64,000 bases of DNA from Aradus depressus (GCA_963662175.1 OY759216.1:52097087-52161086); one strand, 5' to 3'; positions 33,822-45,935 are shown, counted from the first letter of the stretch. Notes: a model not told the origin generated them from the letters alone. Translations and numbers: made by a program.

Positions 33822-33833
33822 TACAAAATAATA

Positions 33834-36737
33834 AGAAGCAAAAACAAGAACAATAATAATATAAAATATGTTCAAAATAATAAATGAAGGTGAAACTAAA
33901 TAAAAAAAATAAATAAATTGACAATGATAATGTAAAATACATAATGAAAACATATAGGTACCTATTAAGACAAAATTAAAAAAAACTATGATATGACTGT
34001 CATTGTTTAATTCGTATTATTCTAACACATATAATTTTTCTTTAAATGGCTCGGACAAACAAATGACAATAATAAAAGATTCTTAAAAAAAATTAATCAT
34101 AAATATAAATTTTAATCAGTAACGATGTTACAGGATACTTTTGTATAAGGTGAATAAAAGTGATTCTCTTCCTGTTCAATAATGAGACTACAACAAGAGG
34201 CTACAACATAAATTACAAATGTATCACATAACTCGTTGTGAAAAATGCACGTCATAATTACAAAAAGTCAATTAATAAATGTACATAAATCGTCAATAGA
34301 CATGTGAAAATAAAAATAATTTAATAAATAAATACATAAAAAATTTAAAATTAGAAAACCAAAAGAATATATGACATGTTGGGGCCATTTGTTGTCCCAA
34401 AAATATTTCTTTACAAGATTCAGTATGAAGATTCAAAAAATATTGTGTGATGAAAATAATTGTTACAGCTGTAGGTATGTTCACTTTGTCCAGACGTTAT
34501 TCTGAATTGATCCAGCAAATAATCAATGTCTTCAGAAAATTGAGGCCCACTATTGGAAGGCAAAAACCTAACTGAAATGGATAAGGCAATAAGTGTTGAG
34601 TAAATGAGATTAGTTGGTTAGTTCTTATATTCAGTAATTATTATAATTTGAAGAAAAGACCCTGGAGTCAGTATCATTTATACATCCCATGTATAGAAGA
34701 AATATCGCAAAAAAAAGTTAATTAATGTCTTCTCAATGGGCGCCTTGAGAAAAAAACTCCTTCTATATAATGGATATGCTATTTTATTTTTATTTTTTTT
34801 AAACAGATTTTATAATATAAATATATATAAGTATTATATTATATAATATAAGTATATATTATATACAAGGAGTTTCACATAACGCCCACTGGATGCAGCC
34901 AATAATGAATTTATTATTGGCTCTATTTCTTCTTGATATATATTCTTTCCGTTGATATTTCGAGATGATTACACGTACCTTCCTTAGACCACGAAAAAAG
35001 AAACGGCTGGTAAACTACAAGTATACCAGAGAAGTTATAGGAACATTACCATTAATAAATAAGTCCTATATTGTACCAATTCCTATTTTTTAGGATGAAG
35101 CCGCAGCTTGATGCGCATTATTGGAATCCACCTCCTCCAAAACTAACTGTCGGGTTTTGTTGAAATTTAAAGGTTAATAACAATATCTACTCGGATAGTT
35201 TAACTCAGATGGGTAAGTGAACATTTTCAACGAATTTTGTGCCAGTAGAAGTTGTGTGTCACTTACCTCCGGATATATAACAATTTCGGGTACACATGAT
35301 CCAGGTTAGACAATTCTAAAGGTAAGAAATTATCTAACACGACATTTTTGTTTGGTGCCTCACCTATTCTAGTCTCAAAATCATTGAAAATGTTATCTTA
35401 TTTCAAAAATCACCTGAATTACATTCACTAACCAGCAGTTAACTAGCTTAAATGTTTTCCTTCTTTACGATACTTGTTATTTTTTTGATACCAGGAAAAA
35501 AAATATATAATAAGCATTGCTCCTTTTTTTTTTTTAAAGTAAACTCATAAAAGAAACAATTGTTTTCATGGTATTCCCCACTTTTTGAAAGAAATAGTTT
35601 ACGTAAGAAGAAATGATCTTGTTGAAGTTTGAATTTAAATTTAAGATGAATCGTAGTGCGCATGAGCACTGTATTCTTTGTCCTAAAATATAGTCTGTTA
35701 TGAAATGCCCAAATGTGTTTTTCTTAAGGTTATGGGCCCAGGAGTGCTTCGGTTAAATTATAAAGTAATTAAATATTCGTTTTTCTTTTGTTTTAATAAA
35801 TTGTATGTTTCTTAAAAAATGGAGTCGAATACAAACGTTTTAATGTCAAATCTAACATATATCAACTCATTAATAATGTTGGTATGTCTATATAGCATAA
35901 TAATAATTTATGAATGAAATAATGAATTTAATTTACGTGAATTCATATTTTGCTTTGCTAGCGATATTCCTGCTTCCCGGATTGTACCATTTTTATTTTT
36001 TTCAGGAACTTTTAAAAGCGAAAAAGTTTTGGACTAAATCATCAACCGAAGGAGTATTATATGAACACCGTGGTCTAGCCTTCATCATTTATTGAAGGAG
36101 TCTTCGGAATTTTGAAAGTTCTGCCTAATTTATTTATTGAAGGAGATGTACAGAATGTTCCAAGCCAGGGTCGCCCACAAGCCCCCATCAAAATATTTAT
36201 TGAAAACCTTCTGGGTAGTTCCAGGTAACTTTAAATTTGAGTAAATAATTCATGGAATGTTCTGGATTTTAATAAACCAGATTGAAGAAGCAGTGAGTCA
36301 GATGTTCTATAGGTTAAGTTAGTACACAGATGAACGAAGTGAGTAAGATGTAAATTTCTTCTGGACTCACAATTAGCTTTCTACAAGTTTTATTTTGGAC
36401 TGGCATGGTCATCATGCTTGTACTTTTGGAAAATTGTGGATAAAACGTTACTCATCTTAGTGTACATTATTTATTGTCACAAGTGGACTGGCACAAATAA
36501 AGAAGTTGAAAGTCTGCCACAATATTTACAAATCCTTTACCCCTTCTGCTCATGAACGTCGTCACACAGCTCCACCCGAATCCATAGCTGGTGATGGTAC
36601 TCGTTACTTGACTCTAGGAACTGCCATTCAGCTGTTTGTTTGTTTGATCTAACGTCCTTGGGTACTCTCAGTTGATAAAAACGAACGAGCCTTCTACATA
36701 ATTAAGAAAAGATATATTGGGAGGACTGGTGTGTACA
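33834..36737. other. AT-rich region without recognised genes
   Basis: About 2.9 kb of mostly AT-rich sequence. Includes a low-complexity AT palindrome at about 34795-34865. Open frames at 34293, 35448 and 35910 are AT-biased and motif-free. Confidence 0.4.
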
Positions 36738-36914
36738 CCTAAATCTATTCACCTACAGTAGAGGTCTATAATGATTACATGGTATCGCATAGGCTCGGAA
36801 CTATCGCTTAACGTACCGACGGCGTCCTCAAAGTTTCTACTTCTCAGATAAAAGGGTCATGGCTGGCGTTTGAACCCGCGATCTTGAGCTCAGTAAGCTA
36901 TCTCTGAGCTATCG
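36738..36914 (-). mobile_element. SINE-1, copy 13 (5' half)
   Basis: GCATAGGCTCGGAACTATCG, CCGACGGCGTCCTCAAAG and the minus-sense B box GGCGTTTGAACCCGCG, ending at GAGCTATCGGCG. Confidence 0.75.
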
Positions 36915-37037
36915 GCGTATAGTCCAAGACGTAAGTTTCACTAAATACTAATACAAATGTATAAAATCTAAATACGAGTGAATATTTTCGTATTTACTAG
37001 CATACGTTTTCGAGTTACATCTTTGTGTTTTATTTCC

Positions 37038-37332
37038 TCAGTTAAACGAAGTATAGGGGAAGTTATGTAATCGGTCAGTAATTCGAAGGGTGTTTAGGGG
37101 AGAGGCTTAACTCAAAAACTCTAATAACTGAAGGAAAGGAGGGTTCAGTAGAGAGAAGGCTCAATTCAAAAACCCTAATTTTATCGACATAAAATGTAAT
37201 ATGAGAATTTAAGAGCCCCTTTGTAAGTCAACTGTTGAATATTAGCGCAAACAGTCGTCTGGTTCAGAAGAAGGAGCAAAAGTTAATTGATTAATTCGTT
37301 CTGGGGAAGTACATTGCCGCGATTAACCGACA
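37038..37332 (+). repeat. Family B repeat, copy 9 (internally deleted)
   Basis: AACGAAGTATAGGGGAAG, ATGTAATCGGTCAG and the 3' end TCTGGGGAAGTACATTGC. Confidence 0.8.
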
Positions 37333-38352
37333 ATTTTTTAGTTTAATAAAGGTAAAACAAAGAGTTGGTTTTATGTTTAAAATGTGTTCATTTCAATACT
37401 AACCATTGGCGGCGTTACGCAGACATCATATTCTTTTTGTCGACCAATTTCCAAATTTAGAGTTGAACACGAGACCTCAAAGTTATGCAGACAGACCCCA
37501 GAAGTATCATATTATATTATTATATTTTTTTAGACTTCTTCCTGTATATTTGAACCTATTATTCATTTTGTTCACCGTCTGACCTCTTACCTCTGCAACA
37601 CCTGAGACAAGTAATTGCTAAAAACACAGGAAGATGATCCCACGCAATCAAGGTAAAACGGAACGTCGTATTACCAAAAAAAGATAAGTGACCGTAACCA
37701 TATTATGCAACAACATCAATTTGAACTCTAGGGTTATTTAAAATTTCCTTCATCAATTCGTAATCAAAAAAGAAAGTCCTGAAGTAAGAGAAAGAAAAAA
37801 AATAAAATGGAAAAAGATTTCACTCGTAAGAGGCATTTCATTCCCAGGAGTTACTGTAAAGTGCATGTGATGTGATGTGTTTGTATCTATCCAATACTCA
37901 CTTGAGACTGGACTTACGTAAAGAGAGACACAGAGGAAGTCTGCATAGAGACACTTGCTACATAGCTGCTTTCACTACAGAGAGCTCTAAGAATGAAAGT
38001 ATTCTGGGAGGAAGCGAGTTCGAATCTGTGGAGACACTCCATTTCTGACAAACCGACACGTACCATTTCAATCCCCCGACATCTTCCTTCGTTTCTTTCC
38101 GGGTCCTTTTCCATGTCGACTACATTTTTTTTTCTTCTCTTAACTGTCGTTTAACTCGGTTTATTGTTTCCCAGCTTTCCAGAGGAAAAAAATTGTCAAC
38201 AAAAAAACTAAGTCACTTCATATTGAGATTATTCTAATAGGAAATATAGAAACCCGGAAGTTTAGTGTAACAGTTTTATTTCGGTTCAACATTTATTTAC
38301 ATTTTCGGTATTTTTGATTATTTAAAATGGTGTCAAGTCATATATATATATA
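37333..38352. other. No gene recognised
   Basis: Mixed sequence; a 66-codon minus frame at 37914 lacks motifs. A short TA run precedes the SINE at 38353. Confidence 0.35.
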
Positions 38353-38502
38353 CGGCCGAGACCCTTAGATTTATGTAAAATTTAGGACTTCCATAGTAGA
38401 GTTGGGTTCATATCCACCAGAGCGAGAAAAGAGCGCTCTTATAGTTGGCGATAAGACATTGTCGTTAAAGCCCGGCCATAAGTCACAATAACTAACTATA
38501 CA
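38353..38502 (+). mobile_element. SINE-1, copy 14 (internally deleted)
   Basis: CGGCCGAGACCCTTAG joins directly to AAATTTAGGACTTCC and the normal 3' end AAGTCACAATAACTAAC. Confidence 0.8.
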
Positions 38503-38893
38503 GATAAAACTGTGATAACAAGTATAGTGCCGTAATGGCGTGTGAGAGGAAGTCCACCCAATGGCAGGGCCTTAGGACGAAAATTTAACTTAATTGTGTA
38601 CATTTGAAGAGTTAGTATGTCAGTGTAGAAAAAGAAATATAATAATTGTAAGACAGTTATAAGACTGGTTAGGGTGTTAAATGAGGTAATAAATTAAGTA
38701 ACAAAGATAAAGGAAAATAGTTTTGAAATATGTTAATATAAAGAAGGTGATTTATATGTTAACTGTTGTGAAGATAATGAACGTATTTCTGAGTTTGTAT
38801 CTGTATAAAGTTTGCTAAAAAAACAGTATACATACATTCTCCAACATTTCGGGTAGGTATTTACTATAGTGTATCATAAACTCGTTATGAATT

Positions 38894-39217
38894 GTTCTGT
38901 TATTTACGACAAACATTTTTAATTTTTTTTTTATTTTTCTTTCATTAACTGATACTCAAGATGTGTCATTTATGAATGATTACTCCTTCATTATTCATTA
39001 TATTTTACACATGCATGTATCAAATTTGCCTGAATGTATATATAATATATACACATATATGTGTACAATACATAAAAGGCAAATTTGATACATGCATCTG
39101 TAAAATATAATGAATAATGAAGGTGTAATCATTCATAAATGACACATCCTGAGTATCAGTTAATGAAAGAAAAATTAAAAAAAGTAAAACAATTAAAAAT
39201 GTCGTAAATAACAGAAC
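38894..39217. repeat. Large inverted repeat, ~140-bp arms
   Basis: The left arm (38894-39031) and right arm (39077-39217) are complementary with scattered differences, around a 45-bp AT-rich spacer. Key pairs are GTTCTGTTATTTACGAC with GTCGTAAATAACAGAAC, and GGCAAATTTGATACATGC with its complement. No coding. Confidence 0.9.
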
Positions 39218-39248
39218 ATATAATAATATAATGTTTATATATTAACAT

Positions 39249-39565
39249 TATGATCTTCTTGGCACCCAGTACAAAGTGCGTGTGGCACCCTCATGATGGA
39301 GTCGTGTAAATTGAGATTTTACAGAGTATGGCGAAATCCTTTTTGATTTTGAGGCTGGTGATATACTTTGTTCTTGTCCAGGACAATTTTTAATTTTGAC
39401 TTCCAATGTATCCATCTAGACACCTTTGGGTTGCAATTGTCCTGGACAAGAACCAAGCATATCATTGGCCTCAAAATCAAAAGGACTGTAAAACGTCAAT
39501 ATACACGACTCCATCATGAGGGTGCCATATGTACGCACTTTGTGCTGGGTGCCAAAAAAATCATA
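39249..39565. repeat. Large inverted repeat, ~135-bp arms
   Basis: The left arm (39249-39390) and right arm (39435-39565) are complementary: TGGCACCCAGTACAAAGTG pairs with CACTTTGTGCTGGGTGCCA, and CTTGTCCAGGACAATT with AATTGTCCTGGACAAG. The arms have diverged more than those of its neighbour 31 bp to the left. Confidence 0.85.
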
Positions 39566-39743
39566 CTTTTTTTTTCATATTCTTATTTTTTCGAGCCCAA
39601 GTTAACTTAGATAAACTTCAAATAAAATAAACATAAGTATGTTCACATCGTTTTTAAGTTATTTCCAAATTTCATTTATATTATTGAGACTCGAAACGAA
39701 ATATCTTGATGTAATTGTAATATATATGTTAGAGGCAGTTATT

Positions 39744-40029
39744 ATTACAAATTCCCAGGCTTTGTCTACAAAGTCATATCGCCTACTACCAGAGCGCTAT
39801 TTCGTCTTTTTGGTAGACATGAGCTCTGGGAGTCCTAAATTTTGCCTACCCTAAATTTTTATTCAACTTGGTTACGAGTCTTTAACGACTACCTGACTTC
39901 GTACAGGCTCGGGACCATTAATTAATGTCCCATCCGAAGGATGGCGTGCTTAAGTTTAATTTCCCTCCCAGATAAGGCCGAGTTTCGAAACCGAGAACTT
40001 GAGCTCAGTAATCAAGCACACATACCTAT
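39744..40029 (-). mobile_element. SINE-1, copy 15, near full length
   Basis: CATATCGCCTACTACCAGAG, CGTACAGGCTCGGGACC, CCGAAGGATGGCGTGC and the minus-sense B box GTTTCGAAACC. Confidence 0.85.
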
Positions 40030-40153
40030 GTTAGCGTTATGATAGAGGTTTTGGAAACAAACTGCAGGGAATTAAATGATACTTTCACAGGATGTCAAAT
40101 ATAAGATAGTCTGACCTCTCACAGATTTTTACTGGTAGTAATAGCTAGCCGGC

Positions 40154-40177
40154 TTTCGAGGTTTCCCTCATCATCAG
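40154..40177 (-). repeat. CTGATGA-stem-GAAA hairpin motif
   Basis: Minus strand: CTGATGA, one T, a four-pair stem GAGG/CCTC closed by a GAAA loop, then GAAAGCCGG. The most regular example in the window. Confidence 0.7.
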
Positions 40178-40317
40178 GCAGTCTGATAAACAATTAAAAA
40201 ATTTGAATAGAACTTAATAATATAATAAAAATAAATAAATAACAATCTAAAACATTAACAATTTAAAATAGCATGGATGGGGACAGACGAGTTATCCCTG
40301 TCCACCATCTGAGTCAC

Positions 40318-40624
40318 AAGAGAAGAACTCCAATAACTGCCAATTCAATATATGTATCGAAAGAAGATATTATATGTAATTCCGATAGCCTATAAGGAAG
40401 ATGATCATCAATTTTCAGCCAAATCAGTCTAATGGAAGTGGATCAGAAAAGAACCAACTCAAAAACTTTTAACTGACGATGTGACAGATGTATCAACACG
40501 AATTTTAATACGTCGAATCAGAAGTCCCGAAGTAATTCGGTAAATTGTTTTCAGAGGAAGAGCAAAAACTTAGTCAATTGATTCGCGCTGGGGAAGTATG
40601 TTGCCGGTGATCCACCGGCGATTC
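40318..40624 (+). repeat. Family B repeat, copy 10
   Basis: CTCCAATAACTGCCAATTC, TTTTCAGCCAAATC and CGCTGGGGAAGTATGTTGCC. Confidence 0.75.
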
Positions 40625-41434
40625 ATTTTCTCTATCGCTAAGTTACTTTGTGTTTACAACTTCATCTGGCTAACTCTACGCCGAAAATGTCGTTCCGCCA
40701 TATGAAATGAGACATGGAGATGACATAGTTAGCCTCAAGGATTGTATAACAGAACATCTCTTCCTTCCTATGTATTTCTTCTGGTATAAATTTGCATTTA
40801 AAAAGGCCACTAAGATGTCCCGAAAAAGGAATCTTTTGTAGGTAGATCTCCAAAATGGAAATGGGTTGGTACAATTTCACAGTTACATAATGGAGGCGGG
40901 GACACGTTATGAATTATGTATGACCTGGCTGGGTGGTGGACATTTTTCGGCAGCCACTTGGAACTACTTAATTCTAACGGTGCTCTTATACAAATCATCA
41001 TTTCATCATTAACAAAGGTACACCCTGACTTCTTATTGTGCTGGAGCAATCAGCTACTGGTCTGTCTGTGTGTGAACCGAGATGTCAACATGTACAGTCA
41101 AGAAAGGGAAGAATCAAAGGGGTAAGAATGTACAGAAACTGTTCACTTAAAGCATCGGAAGAAACATGTTTTGGGAGGAGGTCATCAACAGAAATTTTTG
41201 TTTTTAGGGTTGCTGAGGGTCAGCTCAAGTCCTCTCTGTCCTTAGGATATATGAGAGTGGCCGACTAACTCGCACAGCAACGGAAAAGGATCTTATTGGA
41301 CCCATTTCATAACAACCTTAGAGGAATGAGCATTGCGGAAAGGAACTAAATCTTGTCCCGAACAACCGAGTGTTCGACAGTCAAATGAGTTGATTAGAGG
41401 ACTGTATGTTTATACTACCTGAACCAAGCCCTTC
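40625..41434. other. No gene recognised
   Basis: Moderate GC, no supported frame. GGAGGTCATCAACAG and TAGGGTTGCTGAGGGTCAG near 41170-41225 have direct-repeat partners at 42218-42270. Confidence 0.35.
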
Positions 41435-41990
41435 ATGAAGTGCTCAGTCTCCCAGTTTCCTTAATGAACCTGAGAATGCTCTCATAGTTCAATCTTCTAA
41501 AGTCCTCCTCTGCGATTATATCTCCACCAAAGATGCGGAATCTCATTCGCGCATATCCTGAGCAGATGCCCAGGAAGTGTGCCGCCGTTTCGTCTTCTTT
41601 CCCACATCTATCGCAGATAGCACTGTCCTTGACTCCCACAGTGTGTATATAGTAGGTGTCTATTGAACGGACCATGTCCTGTGAGAACTCCAGTCAATTG
41701 CCTAAGCTCGTTCCTTTTGAGGTTCAAGATCCCGTCTTTCAGAACTCTGGACTCCCCTCCCAGGAACATCTTCGACTGCCTGCATGTGGTCTTTTCTCTC
41801 CATGTACGCTCCAAAAGGTCCTTAGTCCATTCTTTAATTCGGGTTCGGTATGTCTCCCGAGGTATTACCAGCACCGGCTCTGGCCCCATAAAAGGCTTAC
41901 TTGAACCTTCCTTGGCTAGTCGGTCTGCCTCTTCGTTTCCCTGGATCCCCGAGTGTCCGGGGAACCCAGTAGAGTCCAATCTTCTTGCAG
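41435..41990 (-). pseudogene. Non-LTR retrotransposon 3' end with RNase H tail
   Basis: The minus strand reads FPGHSGIQGNEEADRLAKEGS, the RNase H C-terminal signature, near 41970-41915. It continues through ETYRTRIKEW and LTGVLTGHGPFNRHL, then, after a frameshift near 41650, CDRCGKEDETAAHFLGIC (a Cys-Cys-His-Cys knuckle) and RFIKETGRL before the stop at about 41433. This order is usual for LINEs of the I/R1/LOA type, which carry RNase H after the reverse transcriptase; Jockey elements above lack it. At least one further frame break lies before the RNase H motif. The polymerase and endonuclease are absent, so it is a 5'-truncated dead copy. Confidence 0.8.
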
Positions 41991-42843
41991 TTTCCTAGGG
42001 TGTAGCTCTGGTAATTAACAGGACATCAATCGGCAAGAAAACATCTCATTTTAATGGGTCTTGTTCCAGATTCATTCTGCAGGAGTTATGAACTGATGAA
42101 AAAAATCAACTTCCAATGGAAAATTTTCGACGAGGTGAGAACCAGATGAGTTGAGGTTACATATGGGCCTTCATGGGCTTTAGATAGCATGGGTACAATC
42201 AAGCATAGTTAGAAACCTCTTTTGAGAGGAGGCCGTCATGAGATATTTTTATTTCTAGGGTTACTGAGGGTCAGTGAAGCCAGTAGAATTCTACAGTCGC
42301 CTCATGACATACAGAAATATTGATATCGTTCGTTCTTTTAACTTGAAACTGCGGTGGCTAAATTTTTTCAATTTGTTTGCCCATGTTGGTTGTTATTACC
42401 ATTTATTTGCATTTAACTTCTTGACCAATTTGCATATTTTAAAATCATTGCATTACTACATTTCAGATTATAATTAAAATAACTGTTCTGCAATTTCTGC
42501 TTTCCACTTCTAATTATTATTTTTGCAATAGTTTGTCACAATATGCATGCAAACGCAACAGCATTGTTTAATCAATTAATTTTAACTTTCTCGACTAAAC
42601 TCTTTACTTCATAATATATAATGTATGGCAATCAATGTGGGGGTTCTTTACAAAATATATATATTATACTATTATAGTTATAGAGAAGAAAAGAAAATAA
42701 CAACAGATAATAACAATAAAAGTTTATCTATTTACCCATCTTTATAAATAAAACTAAAGTAAGTAGTTAATTCTTTAAAACTAGATAAATTTTTTAATTT
42801 TAATAAATTGATAGTTATTGTTATAGTTTTTCCTGTGTGTCCT
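41991..42843. other. No gene recognised
   Basis: Contains the second copy of a ~50-bp direct repeat (GGAGGCCGTCATGAGA, TAGGGTTACTGAGGGTCAG; 42218-42270). Otherwise AT-rich. Confidence 0.35.
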
Positions 42844-42870
42844 TTTCACATTCTTAAGTCTCTTCCTCAG
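42844..42870 (-). repeat. CTGAGGA hairpin-like motif, degenerate
   Basis: Minus strand CTGAGGAAGAGAC...GTGAAAAGGACAC resembles the motif at 10073-10102, but the stem is broken. Confidence 0.4.
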
Positions 42871-43636
42871 GTCATAACATGCGAAATGTAGAAGAGAAAT
42901 TTAGAAACAAATAACTTAAAAAAATAATAACAACAATAATAAAAAATAAACCAATAGAAATAAAATAAATTAGTAAATAAGTAATATAAAATAATTATAT
43001 TAGAAATGAAGGTATTAAAAGAAGTTATAGTTTTTTTGTTAATGAAATATTCTATTTCCGAATAAAGGGTCTCCTCTAACATGAAAAGTTTTAGTTTAAA
43101 TAATTTTATTGTTACTAATGTCTTCAAGAATTGGGGGATATCATAAAAATAAGTAATTCCTTTATGAGTTATACTTTTTCTCTAAAGAGAGGAGTAATGT
43201 TGAGTTATTCCAAACTCTTCTTTCTTCTGGTATCGTAATCATGACAATCAATAATTAACATTATTGCTTCAACTAAAAACAGCACAGGGAAAAGAAGGTA
43301 ATGTTTTTTAAATATTTCTTTGCAGCTTGTTCTTTGATTAATATGGTTTATTATTCTTAGTGATTTATTTTAAAGTCTAAAAATATTAGCACTAGAGCAA
43401 CAAGCTCTCAAATGTATTAAACCTTGATTTTAGAATGGAAATAAGCAATATAGAGTAGTTAATGTTTGCCAGATATGTGGACAGATCATGAGAGAGGCCG
43501 GAACTGCATCCAGACATCCATCTGCCATGAGATTCATAAAGGAAAGAGTTGTACTGTTCAACAGAGGCCTACTGTTGTCCTGCAGTATGCCTTAACGGGT
43601 CTTCAATGACTTTTTTTTCACTAATGGATATGTCAG
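42871..43636. other. No gene recognised
   Basis: AT-rich up to about 43440. From there to 43578 the composition is more coding-like and ends in GTTGTCCTGCAG, an acceptor-like word, but no open exon could be supported. Confidence 0.3.
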
Positions 43637-43838
43637 TTTATCCCCATCTATCATTTCTGGTGCTGCCAGAGACAGATTGATGACACCACAATCAGGATTG
43701 ACACGACAAACAACTAGTCCTTCTCCGGGGCAGCTCCTCAACCTCTGGGACAACATGCTGTTGACAACAGAACATCGTCCTGCCACCGCATCTTTCACGG
43801 CTGTTACCCAGGATGAACCCAGCCTCTTTGTCCACACG
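43637..43838 (+). CDS. Candidate internal exon, unknown protein
   Basis: A polypyrimidine run and CACTAAT branch-like word precede TATGTCAG/TTTATCC; the exon stays open for 67 codons and ends ACACG/GTAATC. It reads LSPSIISGAARDRLM and, later, PGQLLNLWDNMLLTTEHR and TQDEPSLFVHT. GC content and codon use are clearly higher than in the flanks, as in real exons. No family is recognised and no partner exon was found nearby, so the remaining exons would lie beyond repeats or outside the window. The antisense frame (43592-43846) is also open, but its ends lack splice signals. Confidence 0.35.
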
Positions 43839-44439
43839 GTAATCACATCAGTATCACCATATCAATTAGAGTAGCAGTTATGTAACCAACCTAACCCAGT
43901 CTCACGCTCATCACTGGCACTTCATGGCAGTTTCAACGTAAAAAAAACCTTGAGTAACCGGGTTCTAACATCAAGATCAAGATTAAGATTCCAATTCTCG
44001 ACTATTAACCATGATAAGAGTAAGGAGGCAACCAGTTAAAATTTGGTTGATTAGCAAAAAAGATCAATAAAAAAAATTAAAATGAGCTGTATTCTTCACA
44101 TTCAAGAAATTGAGAGGGTGGGTAACATTAATTAACAACCCAAGAAACCTGTTCGAGTTTCAATCTCAAAAATCCTGCCATTCTTCACATTTTAGTGAAA
44201 TATTACTTTTTAAACAATAATAATTTGAAGGTTGAAAACAGTCATTGGAGTCAAATTATAACAAAAACTCTTTATAAGAAGAGCGGTCTGAATTTAGAAA
44301 ATTAAATTGAAATCGTTAACAAGTTTTCTGAGAATCTGAATGCTTTGTTAACGTCTCACTCGATTATTTTTAAGAGTTCATATTTTCTAGGGATTCATAC
44401 CAGACTTCTATTTATTTAATGTGAAAATGACAATTATTG

Positions 44440-44636
44440 TTAGTTATTGTGACACATGTCCAGGCTTAACTACTACGTCACATTACGTGGACATGAGCCC
44501 GACTACTGTGGTTCATTCTCCTAGTATAGGGGTCTTTAACGAGTACCTGGAAAGGATCAGTACCATGGCTTAACGTCCCATCCGAAGGACGGCGTGCTCG
44601 GCCGAGTGTGGAATCCGGGGCACGCTACCGGCTCCC
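44440..44636 (-). mobile_element. SINE-1, copy 16 (internal deletions)
   Basis: TCCAGGCTTAACTACTACG, GTCTTTAACGAGTACCTGG, CCGAAGGACGGCGTGC and the head GCTACCGGCTCCC. Confidence 0.8.
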
Positions 44637-45129
44637 ACCAATTATAGCTGATGTATCTTATTTTAGCTTGAGTAAATAGAAAGGCGGTTAGTCAATAGGT
44701 TTCCAAACAACATTGGAACCAGTAAATAAAAAGTGCAGTGATGCACTGAGACACAAATTGCAAAAGTTATTGAAAAAAAAATCCAGTGAATTACTATCTA
44801 AATTGTTTATTTTAAATTACGTGCGGGTTCAAAAGAGTTAAAACATTCATCTAGAGTTGGTGCAATAGGCCGAGTTCAAGTGAACGGTTGTCCAACGCTC
44901 CTTCTGGGAACATCTTCCTGGGCCTTGATAGCATTTAAACGACCTTTTAACAGGATACATCGATATCTTTAAGGGATTTACTTTCAACATAGGTAGGCAC
45001 CCCCCCTCTATTTCGTATACTATAATTATCCATTTGAAAGGAATAAATAACTTTTGCCTAACCAATAACTGCAGAAGATTCGAAATGTATGTCTGCCATT
45101 TAAGTGATAGCAAGACTTTTTTACCACCC

Positions 45130-45350
45130 TGTATATGAAATATAGGGAATATTATGTAATCGGTCAAAAATTCGATGCGTTTTCAACGAAACTTTTTTTT
45201 TTCGATCTCTAGATTCCAATTATGAAAAAAAATGTCTGTCTGTGAACACAATAACTTCCGTTGGAATGAATGCATCGACACAAAATTTTATATGTGAATT
45301 CAGCCAAATGAAAGGAGGGGGGGGGATTAGGGGAGGCTTAACTCAAACTA
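45130..45350 (+). repeat. Family B repeat, copy 11 (3'-truncated at a SINE)
   Basis: TATGTAATCGGTCAAAAATT, CCGTTGGAATGAATGC and GGATTAGGGGAGGCTTAACT. It stops where the SINE at 45351 begins. Confidence 0.8.
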
Positions 45351-45563
45351 AATATTTATTCACCTAGGGTAGGGGTCTTTAACCCTGAGTACCTGACATC
45401 GTACAGGATCGGGACCATCGCTTAACGTCCCATCCGAAGGACGGCGTGCTTAAGTTTATTTTACCTCCCAGATAAAATAAACTAAGGGCCTCGGCCGGGT
45501 TTCGAACCCACGACCTTGAGCTCATAAAGCAAGCACGCATACCACTGAGCTACCGGCGCCCTC
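45351..45563 (-). mobile_element. SINE-1, copy 17 (head half, 3'-truncated)
   Basis: An excellent head: TACCACTGAGCTACCGGCGC and the B box GGGTTTCGAACCC (reverse). The body reaches TTATTCACCTAGGGTAGGGG and then ends, without the normal 3' end. Confidence 0.85.
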
Positions 45564-45935
45564 ATTTAAAATATATATGATTAAAAAAACAATGAGCACC
45601 TTTGCTTATCAGGAGTTCCGAAAGCCATCGGGAACTAGGAGTTGCTCCTTTTGCAGCCTTCATCGAGAAACTGACCCGGAACTTGCAGGAAGTTCTGACT
45701 GGTTGCTTAGGAGCAGTCCACTACAATCAGGGCCAGTCTATAGCACGCAGATTGAAGCCGAGGCTATATCAAACATTTTAAATTTTATTTTAATTTCCAG
45801 GTTTAATCTTCATGTTTCTATGTTTCATATTTCATCACTGAATTAATAGGAGTTAACTTGGAGACAAAAACAGATTGATTCTAAGTGAGAAAGTTACCAA
45901 ATCCACGTGAAAGGTATCTTCATTTTAAAAATTGT
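45564..45935 (+). other. Short coding-like segment, unexplained
   Basis: 45615-45770 is GC-richer than its flanks and open (RKPSGTRSCSFCSLHRET). An acceptor-like CTTATCAG precedes it, but no good donor follows. No family recognised. Confidence 0.25.

Noticed and set aside
41656..41998. Plus-strand frames of 82 and 111 codons
   Set aside because: They are antisense to the RNase H-bearing LINE end, whose minus-strand motifs are unmistakable.
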